A stretch of DNA of 13,076 nucleotides from CAYZDV01 sp964477275. Its GTDB lineage: Bacteria > Acidobacteriota > Aminicenantia > Aminicenantales > Aminicenantaceae. The stretch spans positions 1 through 13,076 of the forward strand of contig CAYZDV010000049.1 of the NCBI GenBank assembly GCA_964477275.1. The letters run 5' to 3'. The position numbers and the translations under genes are program-made. Below, in pieces: positions 1 through 6,138 of the stretch; the stretch's first letter is position 1, and each line of letters opens with the position of its first letter. The notes below the pieces were generated by a model, which did not search any database, was not told where the DNA came from, and worked only from the letters and a program-made list of their open reading frames with translations.

Positions 1-6
1 AATTTA

Positions 7-714
7 TTATTCGCCAGGTCGCATGATTCTCCTGATAAGTTGTCCTATTTGCCATGGAATGAAAATAAGGGCAGCTGAAATCATAAGAATGGTGACAGCC
101 TTGCCGGCTGTGGTTATGGGCGTGAGATCTCCGAAACCAACTGTGGTCATAGCAATGAAGGAAAAGTAGAAGGCGTCAAAAAAGTTGCTAAATTTTTCCG
201 GATTGGCCGGATTCTCAATATGGTACAAAAGACCTGAAGAAATAAAAATAATGGTAAAGAACGTGAAAAACAGACGGCTGGCAAGAAACACATCTTCATT
301 GGTAAAACGGGCCAAGATTCGGTGGGGATGATAAAACCGCAAAAGCCTCAAAAATCGAAACACCCGAACCACTCTCAGAAACTCAACTTGAGTTGCAAAA
401 AAGAATGGCAAAATTGCTAAAAGGTCAATGAGTGAGTACAGACTGAAGAAGTGGCGAACTTTATTTTGAGCCACCCAGAAGCGCAATAGGTATTCTATAA
501 TAAAAATAGATATTATGACCGCCTCGGCAACTTTCAAAATCTGACGAAAAGCTGCAGAAATGTCATAAGTTTCGATTACAAAGTTGGCCGAGACCATGAG
601 GATAAGTGCAATAACCACCAAATCAAATGCTATGCCCGCAGGCGTCTCAATGTCTTCGAAATAAAACCCGATTCTTTCTTTCCAAGTCCGGAATTTTGGA
701 TAGCGTTTTGTCAT
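7..714 (-). CDS. Voltage-gated-type potassium channel (6TM ion transport protein)
   Basis: This is a 235-residue inner-membrane protein with the six-helix plan of Kv-type channels. S1 lies at about 27-47, S2 at 60-81, S3 at 91-107, S4 at 112-127, S5 at 148-165, the pore helix at 180-192 and S6 at 203-226. The selectivity filter TTVGFGD is at 190-196, which indicates K+ selectivity. S4 carries arginines at every third position (R114, R117, R120, R123, R126), the classic voltage sensor. There is no C-terminal RCK or cyclic-nucleotide domain, so gating is probably by voltage alone. The length is normal for compact bacterial Kv channels. No Shine-Dalgarno is visible before the ATG; a -10-like TATTAT lies 6 bases upstream, so the message may be leaderless. 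It is transcribed divergently from the rest of the left end and no partner gene is visible. Confidence 0.93.
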   Translation of the reverse strand: MTKRYPKFRTWKERIGFYFEDIETPAGIAFDLVVIALILMVSANFVIETYDISAAFRQILKVAEAVIISIFIIEYLLRFWVAQNKVRHFFSLYSLIDLLAILPFFFATQVEFLRVVRVFRFLRLLRFYHPHRILARFTNEDVFLASRLFFTFFTIIFISSGLLYHIENPANPEKFSNFFDAFYFSFIAMTTVGFGDLTPITTAGKAVTILMISAALIFIPWQIGQLIRRIMRPGE

Positions 715-720
715 GACGAT

Positions 721-749
721 ATAATACGTTAATATTTATGGTTTTTTAA
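721..749 (-). promoter_or_regulatory. Possible promoter of the potassium channel gene
   Basis: On the minus strand a TATTAT hexamer (721-726) sits 17 bases from a weak -35-like TTAAAA (744-749). The expected transcription start would fall at or within a base or two of the ATG at 714, which would give a leaderless mRNA. The -35 is only a 4/6 match, so this is tentative. Confidence 0.35.
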
Positions 750-763
750 AGTCTCCTGTTCCA

Positions 764-780
764 ACTTCTCAATGAGAAGT
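764..780. repeat. Short perfect inverted repeat
   Basis: ACTTCTC (764-770) and GAGAAGT (774-780) form a 7-bp stem with a 3-base AAT loop. It lies upstream of the channel gene and beyond the end of the transposase scar. There is no T-tract after it on either strand, so it is not an obvious terminator; it could be an operator or a chance hairpin. Confidence 0.4.
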
Positions 781-905
781 GAGATTCTTTCTATAACGCA
801 GGTTTGATAGATTCAGTCCCTACAAAATTTATCCCTCATTGCGGGCTTGCCGCCCACGATGCATGAAAATCAGATCGATTGGCAAACATCCAGGAAAAAG
901 GGGAA

Positions 906-924
906 AAAGGGGACAGGCCCCTTT
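906..924. repeat. Hairpin AAAGGGG-N5-CCCCTTT, terminator- or REP-like
   Basis: A perfect 7-bp stem with the 5-base loop ACAGG. Read on the minus strand it lies ~95 bases downstream of the transposase-remnant stop codon and is followed by a pyrimidine-rich run, so it could have been the terminator of the transposon. The GGGGACAGG...CCCC wording also resembles REP-type palindromes used by RAYT transposases; copies elsewhere in the genome would decide. Confidence 0.45.
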
Positions 925-955
925 ATCCTCTATATCAGGATTTCAAAGTGCAATA

Positions 956-981
956 TTGGGCGTCGCCATTCTCCCGCCCAA
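956..981. repeat. Hairpin TTGGGCG-N12-CGCCCAA near transposase remnant
   Basis: A perfect 7-bp inverted repeat with a 12-base loop, 37 bases beyond the stop codon of the transposase remnant on the minus strand. Single-strand transposing elements of the IS91/Helitron kind have hairpins near their termini, so this may be part of the old element end. That reading is inference. Confidence 0.35.
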
Positions 982-1017
982 GATCGTATCGAGTGCTCCT
1001 TCAGAGTAACGAAACTA

Positions 1018-1167
1018 TCATGAAAAATACTCACTGCCGGCCTCGGCGGCCATCAAAACTTCTTGATAGACTGTGGGCGGTTGGGGAGGTCTTTCTGCCA
1101 CAAAGGTCAGCTTGAGGTGGTTTATGATGCGGCCGACCACCGCAGAGTCGGTGAGGAAGGCGGTACG
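1018..1167 (-). pseudogene. C-terminal remnant of a transposase (IS91-like)
   Basis: Read on the minus strand, about 49 codons ending at TGA (1020-1018) encode a well-formed protein tail with no start of its own. It contains TAFLTDSAVVGRIINHLKL (codons beginning at 1164) followed by FVAERPPQPP and an end in AEAGSEYFS. This matches my memory of the C-terminus of IS91-family (Y2-type) transposases, which end with a hydrophobic 'AF..D..VV..II.HL.L' helix pair and a proline-rich linker. The frame hits a stop a few codons further upstream (around 1195), and the promoter of the next gene begins at 1200, so the rest of the gene is gone. No Tyr-containing catalytic region remains, so it cannot be active. 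The identification of the family is from pattern memory; that it is a truncated coding remnant is more certain. Confidence 0.6.
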
Positions 1168-1199
1168 GAGACCATGACCTGATCTTGTGTGTTAAGAAT

Positions 1200-1228
1200 T
1201 TGACAATCCGGTCCTACAGGGATATATT
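1200..1228 (+). promoter_or_regulatory. Strong sigma-70-type promoter of the XRE/ImmA gene
   Basis: A perfect -35 TTGACA (1200-1205) and a -10 TATATT (1223-1228) are separated by exactly 17 bases. The expected start near 1235 lies downstream of the possible upstream ATG at 1185, which rules that start out and supports the ATG at 1260. Confidence 0.75.
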
Positions 1229-1259
1229 TGGAGCCAGAATTCTCCACCGGGAGCAAAAA

Positions 1260-2354
1260 ATGCCGGGAATCCTGGGAACGCGCCTTCGAAGAGAAAGGGA
1301 AGAGAGAGGGCTCACTCAGGAAGCTCTGGCCAGAGCCGTTGGTCTTTCGGGCGAGTTTATCTCGAATCTGGAACGCGGGAGGAGAATGCCCAGCCTGGAA
1401 ACCTTGACCGCGCTGGCCAGCTTTTTCAAGAAAGAGATATCCTTTTTCCTCAGGGAAAAAGAGGAGGCCTTCAGCGTTCTCCTCGGTGGCGAAAGAGAGG
1501 ACAAGAAAACAAAAGAGGCGATCAGGAAATTCAAGAAATACTGTGAAGATTTCATGCAGCTCGAAGAGCTGACCGGCCGGCGCCTGGAATTGGCTCCCTC
1601 CTACACACATCCTTCGGCGGAGAGAATGGCCGAAGAGGAAAGGCGGCGTCTGGGTCTGGGCTATGAGCCGGTCCGCGATATTTTCTCCCTTCTCGAACTG
1701 AACGGCCTGCACGTTCTCCAGCTTCCCATCGCCGAGGAATCCAGGATTTCAGGTGCGTTTATTTTTTTCGAAGCGGAAAAAGCGGCTTTTGCCATGGTCA
1801 ACAGTCATCAGTCCTATGACCGGCAGGTCTTCACCGCTGTTCATGAATACTGCCATTATCTGAGGGACCGGTTCAGCGGACCGATCATCGACCATCCGGA
1901 TATCTTCATCGATGAATACCTGCCGCTCTATCATCCTCGAGAAACATTTGCCCAGACTTTTGCCTCCCGCTTCCTGGTTCCTCCGGAGAGGTTGCGATCG
2001 ATCGTGGATAAAGACTTCCGTTCCAGGAGGCTGAGCTATGCGGATATTCTGTACCTGAAGGAGTATTTCGGAGTGAGCACACCGGACCTTCTTCAAGCAC
2101 TCCGGGACCTGGGATACATTTCTTCCTCGAAGTACGAAGAATACTTAAAGCTCAAGCCGCCGCCGGCAGAGGAGGCCATTTTTCGGGCCGCTGTGCAGGG
2201 AAGACAGCCGAAAGGAAGAGCCATCCCTTCCCAGAGGTTCAAAAGCCTGGCTCTCGAAGCGTTTCAAAGGAAAAAAATCAGCGGGGAGCGGTTAGCCCGG
2301 CTTCTCAACATGAAAAAAGAAAGGAGGGCGCCTGTCCTGAAGACGGCCGGTTGA
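1260..2354 (+). CDS. XRE-family HTH regulator fused to ImmA/IrrE-type metallopeptidase
   Basis: This 364-residue protein has two domains. Residues 6-60 are a Cro/C1-type helix-turn-helix (TRLRREREERGLTQEALA onward, then FISNLERGRRMPS). Residues ~130-250 are an ImmA/IrrE (COG2856, DUF955) zinc peptidase with the HExxH motif at H195-E196-x2-H199 and the third-ligand segment E228-TFAQTFASRF-LVP. Proteins of this plan usually are phage, ICE or toxin-antitoxin-type regulators in which the peptidase cleaves a repressor or the attached DNA-binding domain controls a neighbour gene. The start was set at 1260 because a good Shine-Dalgarno (GGGAG) lies just upstream and the promoter at 1200-1228 excludes the in-frame ATG at 1185. 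It sits directly beside a transposase scar, which suggests arrival by transfer. The target is unknown; the next gene (2486) has its own promoter. Confidence 0.92.
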   Translation: MPGILGTRLRREREERGLTQEALARAVGLSGEFISNLERGRRMPSLETLTALASFFKKEISFFLREKEEAFSVLLGGEREDKKTKEAIRKFKKYCEDFMQLEELTGRRLELAPSYTHPSAERMAEEERRRLGLGYEPVRDIFSLLELNGLHVLQLPIAEESRISGAFIFFEAEKAAFAMVNSHQSYDRQVFTAVHEYCHYLRDRFSGPIIDHPDIFIDEYLPLYHPRETFAQTFASRFLVPPERLRSIVDKDFRSRRLSYADILYLKEYFGVSTPDLLQALRDLGYISSSKYEEYLKLKPPPAEEAIFRAAVQGRQPKGRAIPSQRFKSLALEAFQRKKISGERLARLLNMKKERRAPVLKTAG

Positions 2355-2365
2355 ACGCGGGGATG

Positions 2366-2395
2366 TTGACATTTCATATCGAGATGATTTATATA
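2366..2395 (+). promoter_or_regulatory. Promoter of the small membrane protein gene
   Basis: A perfect -35 TTGACA (2366-2371) is followed after 17-18 bases by TTATAT/TATATA (2389-2395). The predicted start near 2402 leaves a leader of about 84 bases before the ATG at 2486. Confidence 0.6.
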
Positions 2396-2414
2396 TTGAG
2401 TATACGGAATTAAA

Positions 2415-2489
2415 GTGAAGCTGCAAAAAGTTATGAAACAGGAGAAGGACATCGAGTCCAAAAAATATATTCTGGAGGGGCAAAAATGA
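2415..2489 (+). CDS. Possible 24-codon upstream ORF overlapping the next gene
   Basis: A GTG at 2415 opens a 24-codon frame, rich in Lys and Glu, whose TGA (2487-2489) overlaps the ATG of the membrane protein gene as ATGA. Such an overlap is the usual sign of translational coupling. The leader frame ends with EGQK. A weak GGA lies before the GTG, and an internal ATG at 2433 is another start. It lies wholly within the predicted 5' leader. The frame is short enough to be chance. Confidence 0.25.
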   Translation: MKLQKVMKQEKDIESKKYILEGQK

Positions 2490-3007
2490 GAAAAACAGGT
2501 GCCATGCTCCTAATTGCCACTTTCGGTCTTTTTCTCGCAATCAATGCGTATCCGACCACCACGTCCTCTAAGGTGAGCCAGGATTTCTCGCTGAAGGAGA
2601 ATTACGAAACAAGAGTCAGCCTGCCGGATCCGGAAGCACTGAGAGAGGCCCTCATCGCTTATCAGGAAGCAGACAGAGCGGAGTCAATTAAGGGGGAGAT
2701 TGCCAGGTTAAAGAAGACAAAATCGACCAATATCGTCGTTGCCGCGGGTTTTATCGGTGCAGGCGCGTTCTTAATGTATGAGTTTTTCAATTATCAAACC
2801 GCAATCCGGGAGAGTCAGGAAGGCACTACACAGAATCCGGATGAAGGCCGGTCCAACACATCGCTCGGAAAGGCTATCCGGCTGGGCGGCAGTCTCGTTT
2901 CTTTTATCGTCAGCGTCGTTCTTTTCAGCGATGTTGCGAAAAAGAACAAGGCAATCAAGTCCTACAAGAAAGAACTGGAAAATTTATCTAAAGCTCAGGG
3001 CAGATAA
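2486..3007 (+). CDS. Hypothetical membrane protein with N-terminal signal/anchor
   Basis: I do not recognise this 173-residue protein. It has a basic N-terminus and hydrophobic stretch (residues 3-20) fitting a signal peptide or anchor, with a possible cleavage near the AxA-like NAY at 20-22. Then comes a charged helical region (48-80, EALREALIAYQEAD onward, possibly coiled coil), two hydrophobic helices (about 82-102 and 133-150) and a Lys-rich C-terminal tail (152-173). The likely topology is envelope or inner membrane with two transmembrane segments joined by a polar loop at 105-130. The start is well supported by GGAGGGG six bases upstream. It has its own promoter and follows the XRE/ImmA gene by 131 bases, so it is a candidate target or partner, but nothing in the protein proves this. 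Confidence 0.8.
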   Translation: MRKTGAMLLIATFGLFLAINAYPTTTSSKVSQDFSLKENYETRVSLPDPEALREALIAYQEADRAESIKGEIARLKKTKSTNIVVAAGFIGAGAFLMYEFFNYQTAIRESQEGTTQNPDEGRSNTSLGKAIRLGGSLVSFIVSVVLFSDVAKKNKAIKSYKKELENLSKAQGR

Positions 3008-3008
3008 G

Positions 3009-3027
3009 AAAGCAAAGCCGTTGCTTT
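3009..3027 (+). terminator. Weak terminator-like hairpin
   Basis: AAAGCAA (3009-3015) and TTGCTTT (3021-3027) form a 7-bp stem with a 5-base loop, right after the stop of the membrane protein gene. The following sequence has only a short T-rich stretch. It could separate this gene from the convergent toxin-antitoxin operon. Confidence 0.4.
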
Positions 3028-3105
3028 TGCATTTGTCATAATTAAAGCCTATTTCCCCCACGCGATTACCCAGATTCAAGAGAACACCCACATCGAAGAG
3101 CCACA

Positions 3106-3531
3106 CTACGCGAGGAGCCCTTCTTCCTCAGCGGCCTTTCTCAGCGGGCCGTGAAAAGTGAAGAGAGCGATTTCCGGAAGGTGCTTCTGGATCGTTTTGA
3201 CCAAGGCCAGGTGCCAGAGAGAGGCGCCTTTGAGCGGCCATTTCGAGGCGAGGGCATACAGTTTCTCCCACTCCGGCCAGATGTTCAGCCGCCTCCAGGG
3301 GCCGGTCTTGAGCGTCTCCTGAGCCAGTTCGAAGAGAACATCGGAGAGAAGCTTTTCTCTCCTGAGGCGGTGGATGATGGCGGAGACTTCTGCATATCCC
3401 AGAGTCGAGATGAAATGGACACCTTCTCTGCTGGCCATGGCCAGGGCTTTTTCACTGTGAGAGTCCGCAAACAGGGCGGAGAGAATGCTGGAGGAGTCCC
3501 AGTAAACGGCCGCGGCTTCCATTTTTTTCAT
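3106..3531 (-). CDS. PIN-domain toxin-like protein (VapC family), active site degenerate
   Basis: This 141-residue protein has the VapC/PIN outline: N-terminal strand with acidic residue (VYWDSSSILSALF, D12), the central helix with E48 (STLGYAEVSA), the 'WHLALVKTI' helix (106-114) and the C-terminal 'LFTFH..L..AAEEEGL' strand-helix. PIN toxins are Mg2+-dependent RNases that use four acidic residues. Here D12 and E48 are kept, but the acidic residue expected two before WHLA is S104 (GASLWHLA) and the one expected after 'TF' is H127. The toxin may therefore be catalytically dead or altered. The start is the ATG at 3531 in a TGATG junction with the antitoxin stop (1-base overlap); the GAGAGGAAG just upstream fits it, and the GTG one codon earlier is less likely. 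The reading frame is intact along its length. Confidence 0.85.
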   Translation of the reverse strand: MKKMEAAAVYWDSSSILSALFADSHSEKALAMASREGVHFISTLGYAEVSAIIHRLRREKLLSDVLFELAQETLKTGPWRRLNIWPEWEKLYALASKWPLKGASLWHLALVKTIQKHLPEIALFTFHGPLRKAAEEEGLLA

Positions 3532-3809
3532 CACTTCCTCTCGTCGTCAAGAATTTTTTGAGCGGCCTCATCAGGAAGGGGAAGAGAAGGATGGAGGACG
3601 ATTTCCTTTTTGCATGGCTCGATCCAGCCGTCTCTTTCCAGCTCCCTGACGCGCTGGGCGAGGGTCAAAGAGCTCTGGTCGAGGGGGACGATCTTGGCTA
3701 CAGGTTTGTCCCGGTCGGTAATGATGATTTCCCGTCCTTTCTGCACGGTTTTCAGCAGTTGGCTGAGTTTGATCTTGGCTTCCCGGATGCCGACGCTTAT
3801 CGATGGCAT
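3531..3809 (-). CDS. Phd/YefM-family antitoxin (VapB-like partner of the PIN toxin)
   Basis: This 92-residue protein has the Phd/YefM pattern in its first 45 residues (SVGIREAKIKLSQLL, then a GREIIITDRDKPVAKIVP segment), which makes the DNA-binding dimer that represses its own operon. The C-terminal half (50-92) is charged and less conserved, as expected for the tail that wraps the toxin. It precedes the PIN gene with a TGATG junction, so the two are translationally coupled. A very good Shine-Dalgarno (GAGGAGG, five bases before the ATG) supports the start. Its promoter carries a palindrome over the -10, fitting autoregulation by the antitoxin or the antitoxin-toxin complex. Confidence 0.9.
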   Translation of the reverse strand: MPSISVGIREAKIKLSQLLKTVQKGREIIITDRDKPVAKIVPLDQSSLTLAQRVRELERDGWIEPCKKEIVLHPSLPLPDEAAQKILDDERK

Positions 3810-3830
3810 ATTTTCCTCCTCGAAGGAATC

Positions 3831-3846
3831 ACAATGACCACATTGT
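3831..3846 (-). promoter_or_regulatory. Operator-like palindrome over the toxin-antitoxin promoter
   Basis: ACAATG (3831-3836) and CATTGT (3841-3846) form a perfect 6-bp inverted repeat with a 4-base spacer. It overlaps the -10 hexamer of the antitoxin promoter, where a bound Phd/YefM dimer would block RNA polymerase. Confidence 0.55.
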
Positions 3847-3871
3847 AGTTTTTGTCTCTTTCAAATGTCAA
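3842..3871 (-). promoter_or_regulatory. Promoter of the antitoxin-toxin operon
   Basis: On the minus strand a perfect TTGACA (3866-3871) and TACAAT (3842-3847) are 18 bases apart. The start would lie about 25 bases before the antitoxin ATG at 3809. Confidence 0.65.
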
Positions 3872-4204
3872 GTATCGCCAGCACGAGTATCCGGACAGCC
3901 GCAAAACGGCAGTCTTTGTGTTTGACAGGTGGCTGAGAAGAGTGCGGTTTTTGACACGGCATTGGGAAAAGAACGGGAAACAATACCACCATGAAAACTT
4001 CGGCCGTCCTCATCAGCGGCGGGTCTTACTGTGTGCGGAAGATGCGTCAGCCTATCTGATGAGCCCCATCCTTTTTTCCTGGTGGGAATTTCGCACGGCG
4101 GCTTTCCTCAATTCAGCGAAGCGGGCTGAATCTGAACTCATTCACTATCCAGGCCATCCGAAAAAAGAGGAAGGTCGTCTGTTTAGAGATAAGGCCTCTG
4201 ATTA
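3872..4204. other. Intergenic stretch between toxin-antitoxin promoter and pepD
   Basis: This stretch of about 330 bases holds no gene I can support. A 118-codon plus-strand frame (3852-4208) has no family resemblance, no good ribosome site and an unremarkable composition, and a short minus-strand frame (roughly 4011-3861) looks equally random. A 7-bp inverted repeat ATTCAGC/GCTGAAT (4111-4131, 7-base loop) lies downstream of pepD on the minus strand but lacks a T-tract. Confidence 0.5.
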
Positions 4205-5665
4205 TTAGGCCGACCTGGAGAGCTCGGCGAGCGCAGCAGTCAGGAAATTCCAGAACTTCTCCACTGAGCCGATGTGGACCCGTTCTTCCGGGGAGTGGGG
4301 ATGTTCGATGGTCGGGCCGAAAGAGATCATGTCCATCCCCGGAAACTTTTCTCCGATGATTCCGCACTCCAGTCCGGCATGGACAGAAACCACTTCCGGC
4401 TCCTTCTGGAAATTCTTCTGGTAGACCTCTTTGAGGGTGCGGAGGAGAGTCGACTGGAGGTCGGGCGTCCAGCCGGGATATCCTTCAGGCTGGGTGATTT
4501 CGGCTCCGGCCAGCTCACTGACCGCCGCAATCGTGTTCCGGGTGGAAACCAGGGCCGAGGCCACCGAGCTCCGGCTGCTACAGATGACCTGGGCCTGCTC
4601 TTTATTTGTATGAATGATAGCCACGTTGTTCGAGGTTTCCACCAGGTCTTCCATTTCAGGATGCATGGCCAGCACGCCGTGGGGAAGGACAAGGAGAAGA
4701 TTGAGGAGTGTTTTTCGGGATTCGCCGCTCAGCGGGATGTCTTTCTCTTCGCTCGACTCCTTAAATGCGAATCGGGCCTCTTTTTCCACCGCTTTGTATT
4801 CAAACTGGATGTTTTCAAAGGTCTTCTGAAAAAAGGAACGAAAAGCCTCGCTCTCTCTGGCATCCACCATCAGGTCAGCCCATGCTTCTCTGGGAATCGC
4901 ATTCCGCTTGTTTCCCCCCTCCATGCTGGCCAGCCCGAATGAATGCTCTTTGGAGGCCTGCCACAGCATCCGGGCCAGTAGCTTGATGGCGTTTCCCCGG
5001 CCCTGGTTGATGTCCAGACCGGAGTGTCCGCCGCGAAACCCGGAAATTTTGAGCCTGTAAAGGGTGCCGTCGCTTTTTTCTCTTTTGAGGCGGAGCATGA
5101 TTTCCGAATCCGCGCCTCCCGCACATCCGATCGTGAACGTTCCCTCCTCCTCGCTGTCGAGGTTGAGGAGTTTTTCCCCTTTGAGAAAACCGGGTTCAAT
5201 CTTCCTTGCGCCGGTCAGCCCTGTCTCCTCATCGACCGTGAACAGGAATTCCAGCGGTCCGTGGACGAGGTTTGCATCCTCCATGACGGCCAGAGAGGCA
5301 GCCACACCGATTCCGTTGTCTGAACCGAGGGTTGTTCCGTTCGCCTGAACCCAGTCTCCTTTGACCTCGGCCTGTATCGGGTCCTGGTTGAAGTCGTGGT
5401 TCACATCGGAGTTTTTCTCACAGACCATATCCAGATGTCCCTGGAGAATTACGGGTTCCGCGTTCTCGCGTCTTGGCGAGGCCTTTTTTTCGACGACGAT
5501 GTTCCCCACTTTATCCCTTTTGCCGGGAAGGCCAAGGCGCTCGGCCACGGAGAGGACGTAGTCACCCAGCGCTTTTTCGTTTCCCGAACCATGGGGAATC
5601 TTCAGGATTTGTTCAAAGTGCTTCCAGAGATGAGAAGGCTTTAATCCTTCCGAGGGTGTTGTCAT
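4205..5665 (-). CDS. pepD: Aminoacyl-histidine dipeptidase (PepD, M20 family)
   Basis: This 486-residue protein matches PepD (Xaa-His dipeptidase, carnosinase-like), a cytosolic di-zinc peptidase that cleaves unusual dipeptides such as beta-Ala-His. The metal ligands of the family are visible: H77 in LQGHLDMVCE, the bridging D116 in LGSDNGIG, the catalytic pair E146-E147 in FTVDEETGL, D170 in LNLDSEEEG and H457 in the GPTIEHPHSPEE block. The lid/dimerization domain is the middle region (about 185-390, including GFRGGHSGLDI and NVAIIHT). The length is that of E. coli PepD (485). The frame extends upstream to 5740, but the start at 5665 is chosen because CTGGAGG lies eight bases before it and the earlier extension has no ribosome site and no family match. 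A promoter lies upstream at 5731-5759. It is monocistronic. Confidence 0.96.
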   Translation of the reverse strand: MTTPSEGLKPSHLWKHFEQILKIPHGSGNEKALGDYVLSVAERLGLPGKRDKVGNIVVEKKASPRRENAEPVILQGHLDMVCEKNSDVNHDFNQDPIQAEVKGDWVQANGTTLGSDNGIGVAASLAVMEDANLVHGPLEFLFTVDEETGLTGARKIEPGFLKGEKLLNLDSEEEGTFTIGCAGGADSEIMLRLKREKSDGTLYRLKISGFRGGHSGLDINQGRGNAIKLLARMLWQASKEHSFGLASMEGGNKRNAIPREAWADLMVDARESEAFRSFFQKTFENIQFEYKAVEKEARFAFKESSEEKDIPLSGESRKTLLNLLLVLPHGVLAMHPEMEDLVETSNNVAIIHTNKEQAQVICSSRSSVASALVSTRNTIAAVSELAGAEITQPEGYPGWTPDLQSTLLRTLKEVYQKNFQKEPEVVSVHAGLECGIIGEKFPGMDMISFGPTIEHPHSPEERVHIGSVEKFWNFLTAALAELSRSA

Positions 5666-5730
5666 TTGTTTAACCTCCAGTCTGAAGTGCTGCCTGTAAG
5701 ACCGAAGAAAATTGTCTGGAGTGAAATCCC

Positions 5731-5759
5731 ATAATGCCACAAAAAAAACAAGTATTCAA
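5731..5759 (-). promoter_or_regulatory. Promoter of pepD
   Basis: On the minus strand TTGAAT (5754-5759) and CATTAT (5731-5736) are 17 bases apart. The start near 5724 leaves a leader of about 59 bases to the ATG at 5665. The surrounding 5741-5820 stretch is very AT-rich, as is common at a divergent promoter region. Confidence 0.5.
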
Positions 5760-5856
5760 GAAAAATAATATAATATAAATAAAAAAATAACATATAGATA
5801 ACAAAGAAGATAACAAATCATGACATGATTCTATTTATTTAATGGATGAAGAGGTC

Positions 5857-5862
5857 TATAAT
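5857..5862 (+). promoter_or_regulatory. -10 element before the small lipoprotein gene
   Basis: A perfect TATAAT lies 23 bases before the ATG at 5886. No good -35 is seen 16-18 bases upstream (only an AT-rich TTTATT-like run). The start would be near 5869, giving a short leader containing the Shine-Dalgarno. Confidence 0.45.
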
Positions 5863-5885
5863 TCTCGATACAAAGAGAGGAGAAA

Positions 5886-6092
5886 ATGTTTTTCAGAACA
5901 GACGCCATTGTTCGGGCCTTGATGTTTTTCGCCCTCGTTTCAGGTCTGACGAATTGCAATTCGTCAGAAACAGAAAATGGCCGTTCCATCCAGAAAGGCA
6001 TGGCCTTCCCCACCTGGATCGCTGCCCAGGAAGTCCTGAAAAGATGGTACTGCGAAGAGCAGGCCGGCAAGAAGGCACGGGCGAATCGTTAG
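5886..6092 (+). CDS. Small putative lipoprotein, unknown function
   Basis: This 68-residue protein is not one I recognise. Residues 1-23 look like a lipoprotein signal: a positively charged start, a hydrophobic core (RALMFFALVSG), then LTNC with C24 as the lipidated cysteine. Asn at -1 is unusual (Gly/Ala/Ser is normal), so lipidation is not certain. The mature part is short, polar and basic at its end (KKARANR) and has a second cysteine (C56). The strong GAGAGGAG six bases before the ATG and the TATAAT upstream argue that the gene is expressed. It is divergent from pepD and convergent with the asparagine-synthetase-like gene. Confidence 0.6.
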   Translation: MFFRTDAIVRALMFFALVSGLTNCNSSETENGRSIQKGMAFPTWIAAQEVLKRWYCEEQAGKKARANR

Positions 6093-6109
6093 AGGGAACG
6101 AATTTTTTT
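6087..6109 (+). terminator. Possible weak terminator after the small lipoprotein
   Basis: CGTT (6087-6090) and AACG (6097-6100), extendable by AAT/ATT with a bulge, are followed by seven T (6103-6109). The stem is short and overlaps the stop codon, so this is tentative. Confidence 0.35.
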
Positions 6110-6138
6110 CATTGACGACCTCCATGCTCTCCACATAT

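Noticed and set aside
879..1115. 78-codon plus-strand ORF
   Set aside because: It overlaps the hairpins and is antisense to the transposase remnant; no ribosome site and no family likeness.
1185..1259. Upstream in-frame start for the XRE/ImmA protein
   Set aside because: The -35/-10 promoter lies inside this stretch, and the ATG at 1260 has a Shine-Dalgarno and begins the HTH domain.
1122..1712. 196-codon minus-strand ORF
   Set aside because: Antisense to the well-supported XRE/ImmA gene; composition fits a shadow frame.
3852..4208. 118-codon plus-strand ORF between the antitoxin and pepD
   Set aside because: No recognisable domain, no ribosome site, and it runs over the antitoxin promoter; likely random.
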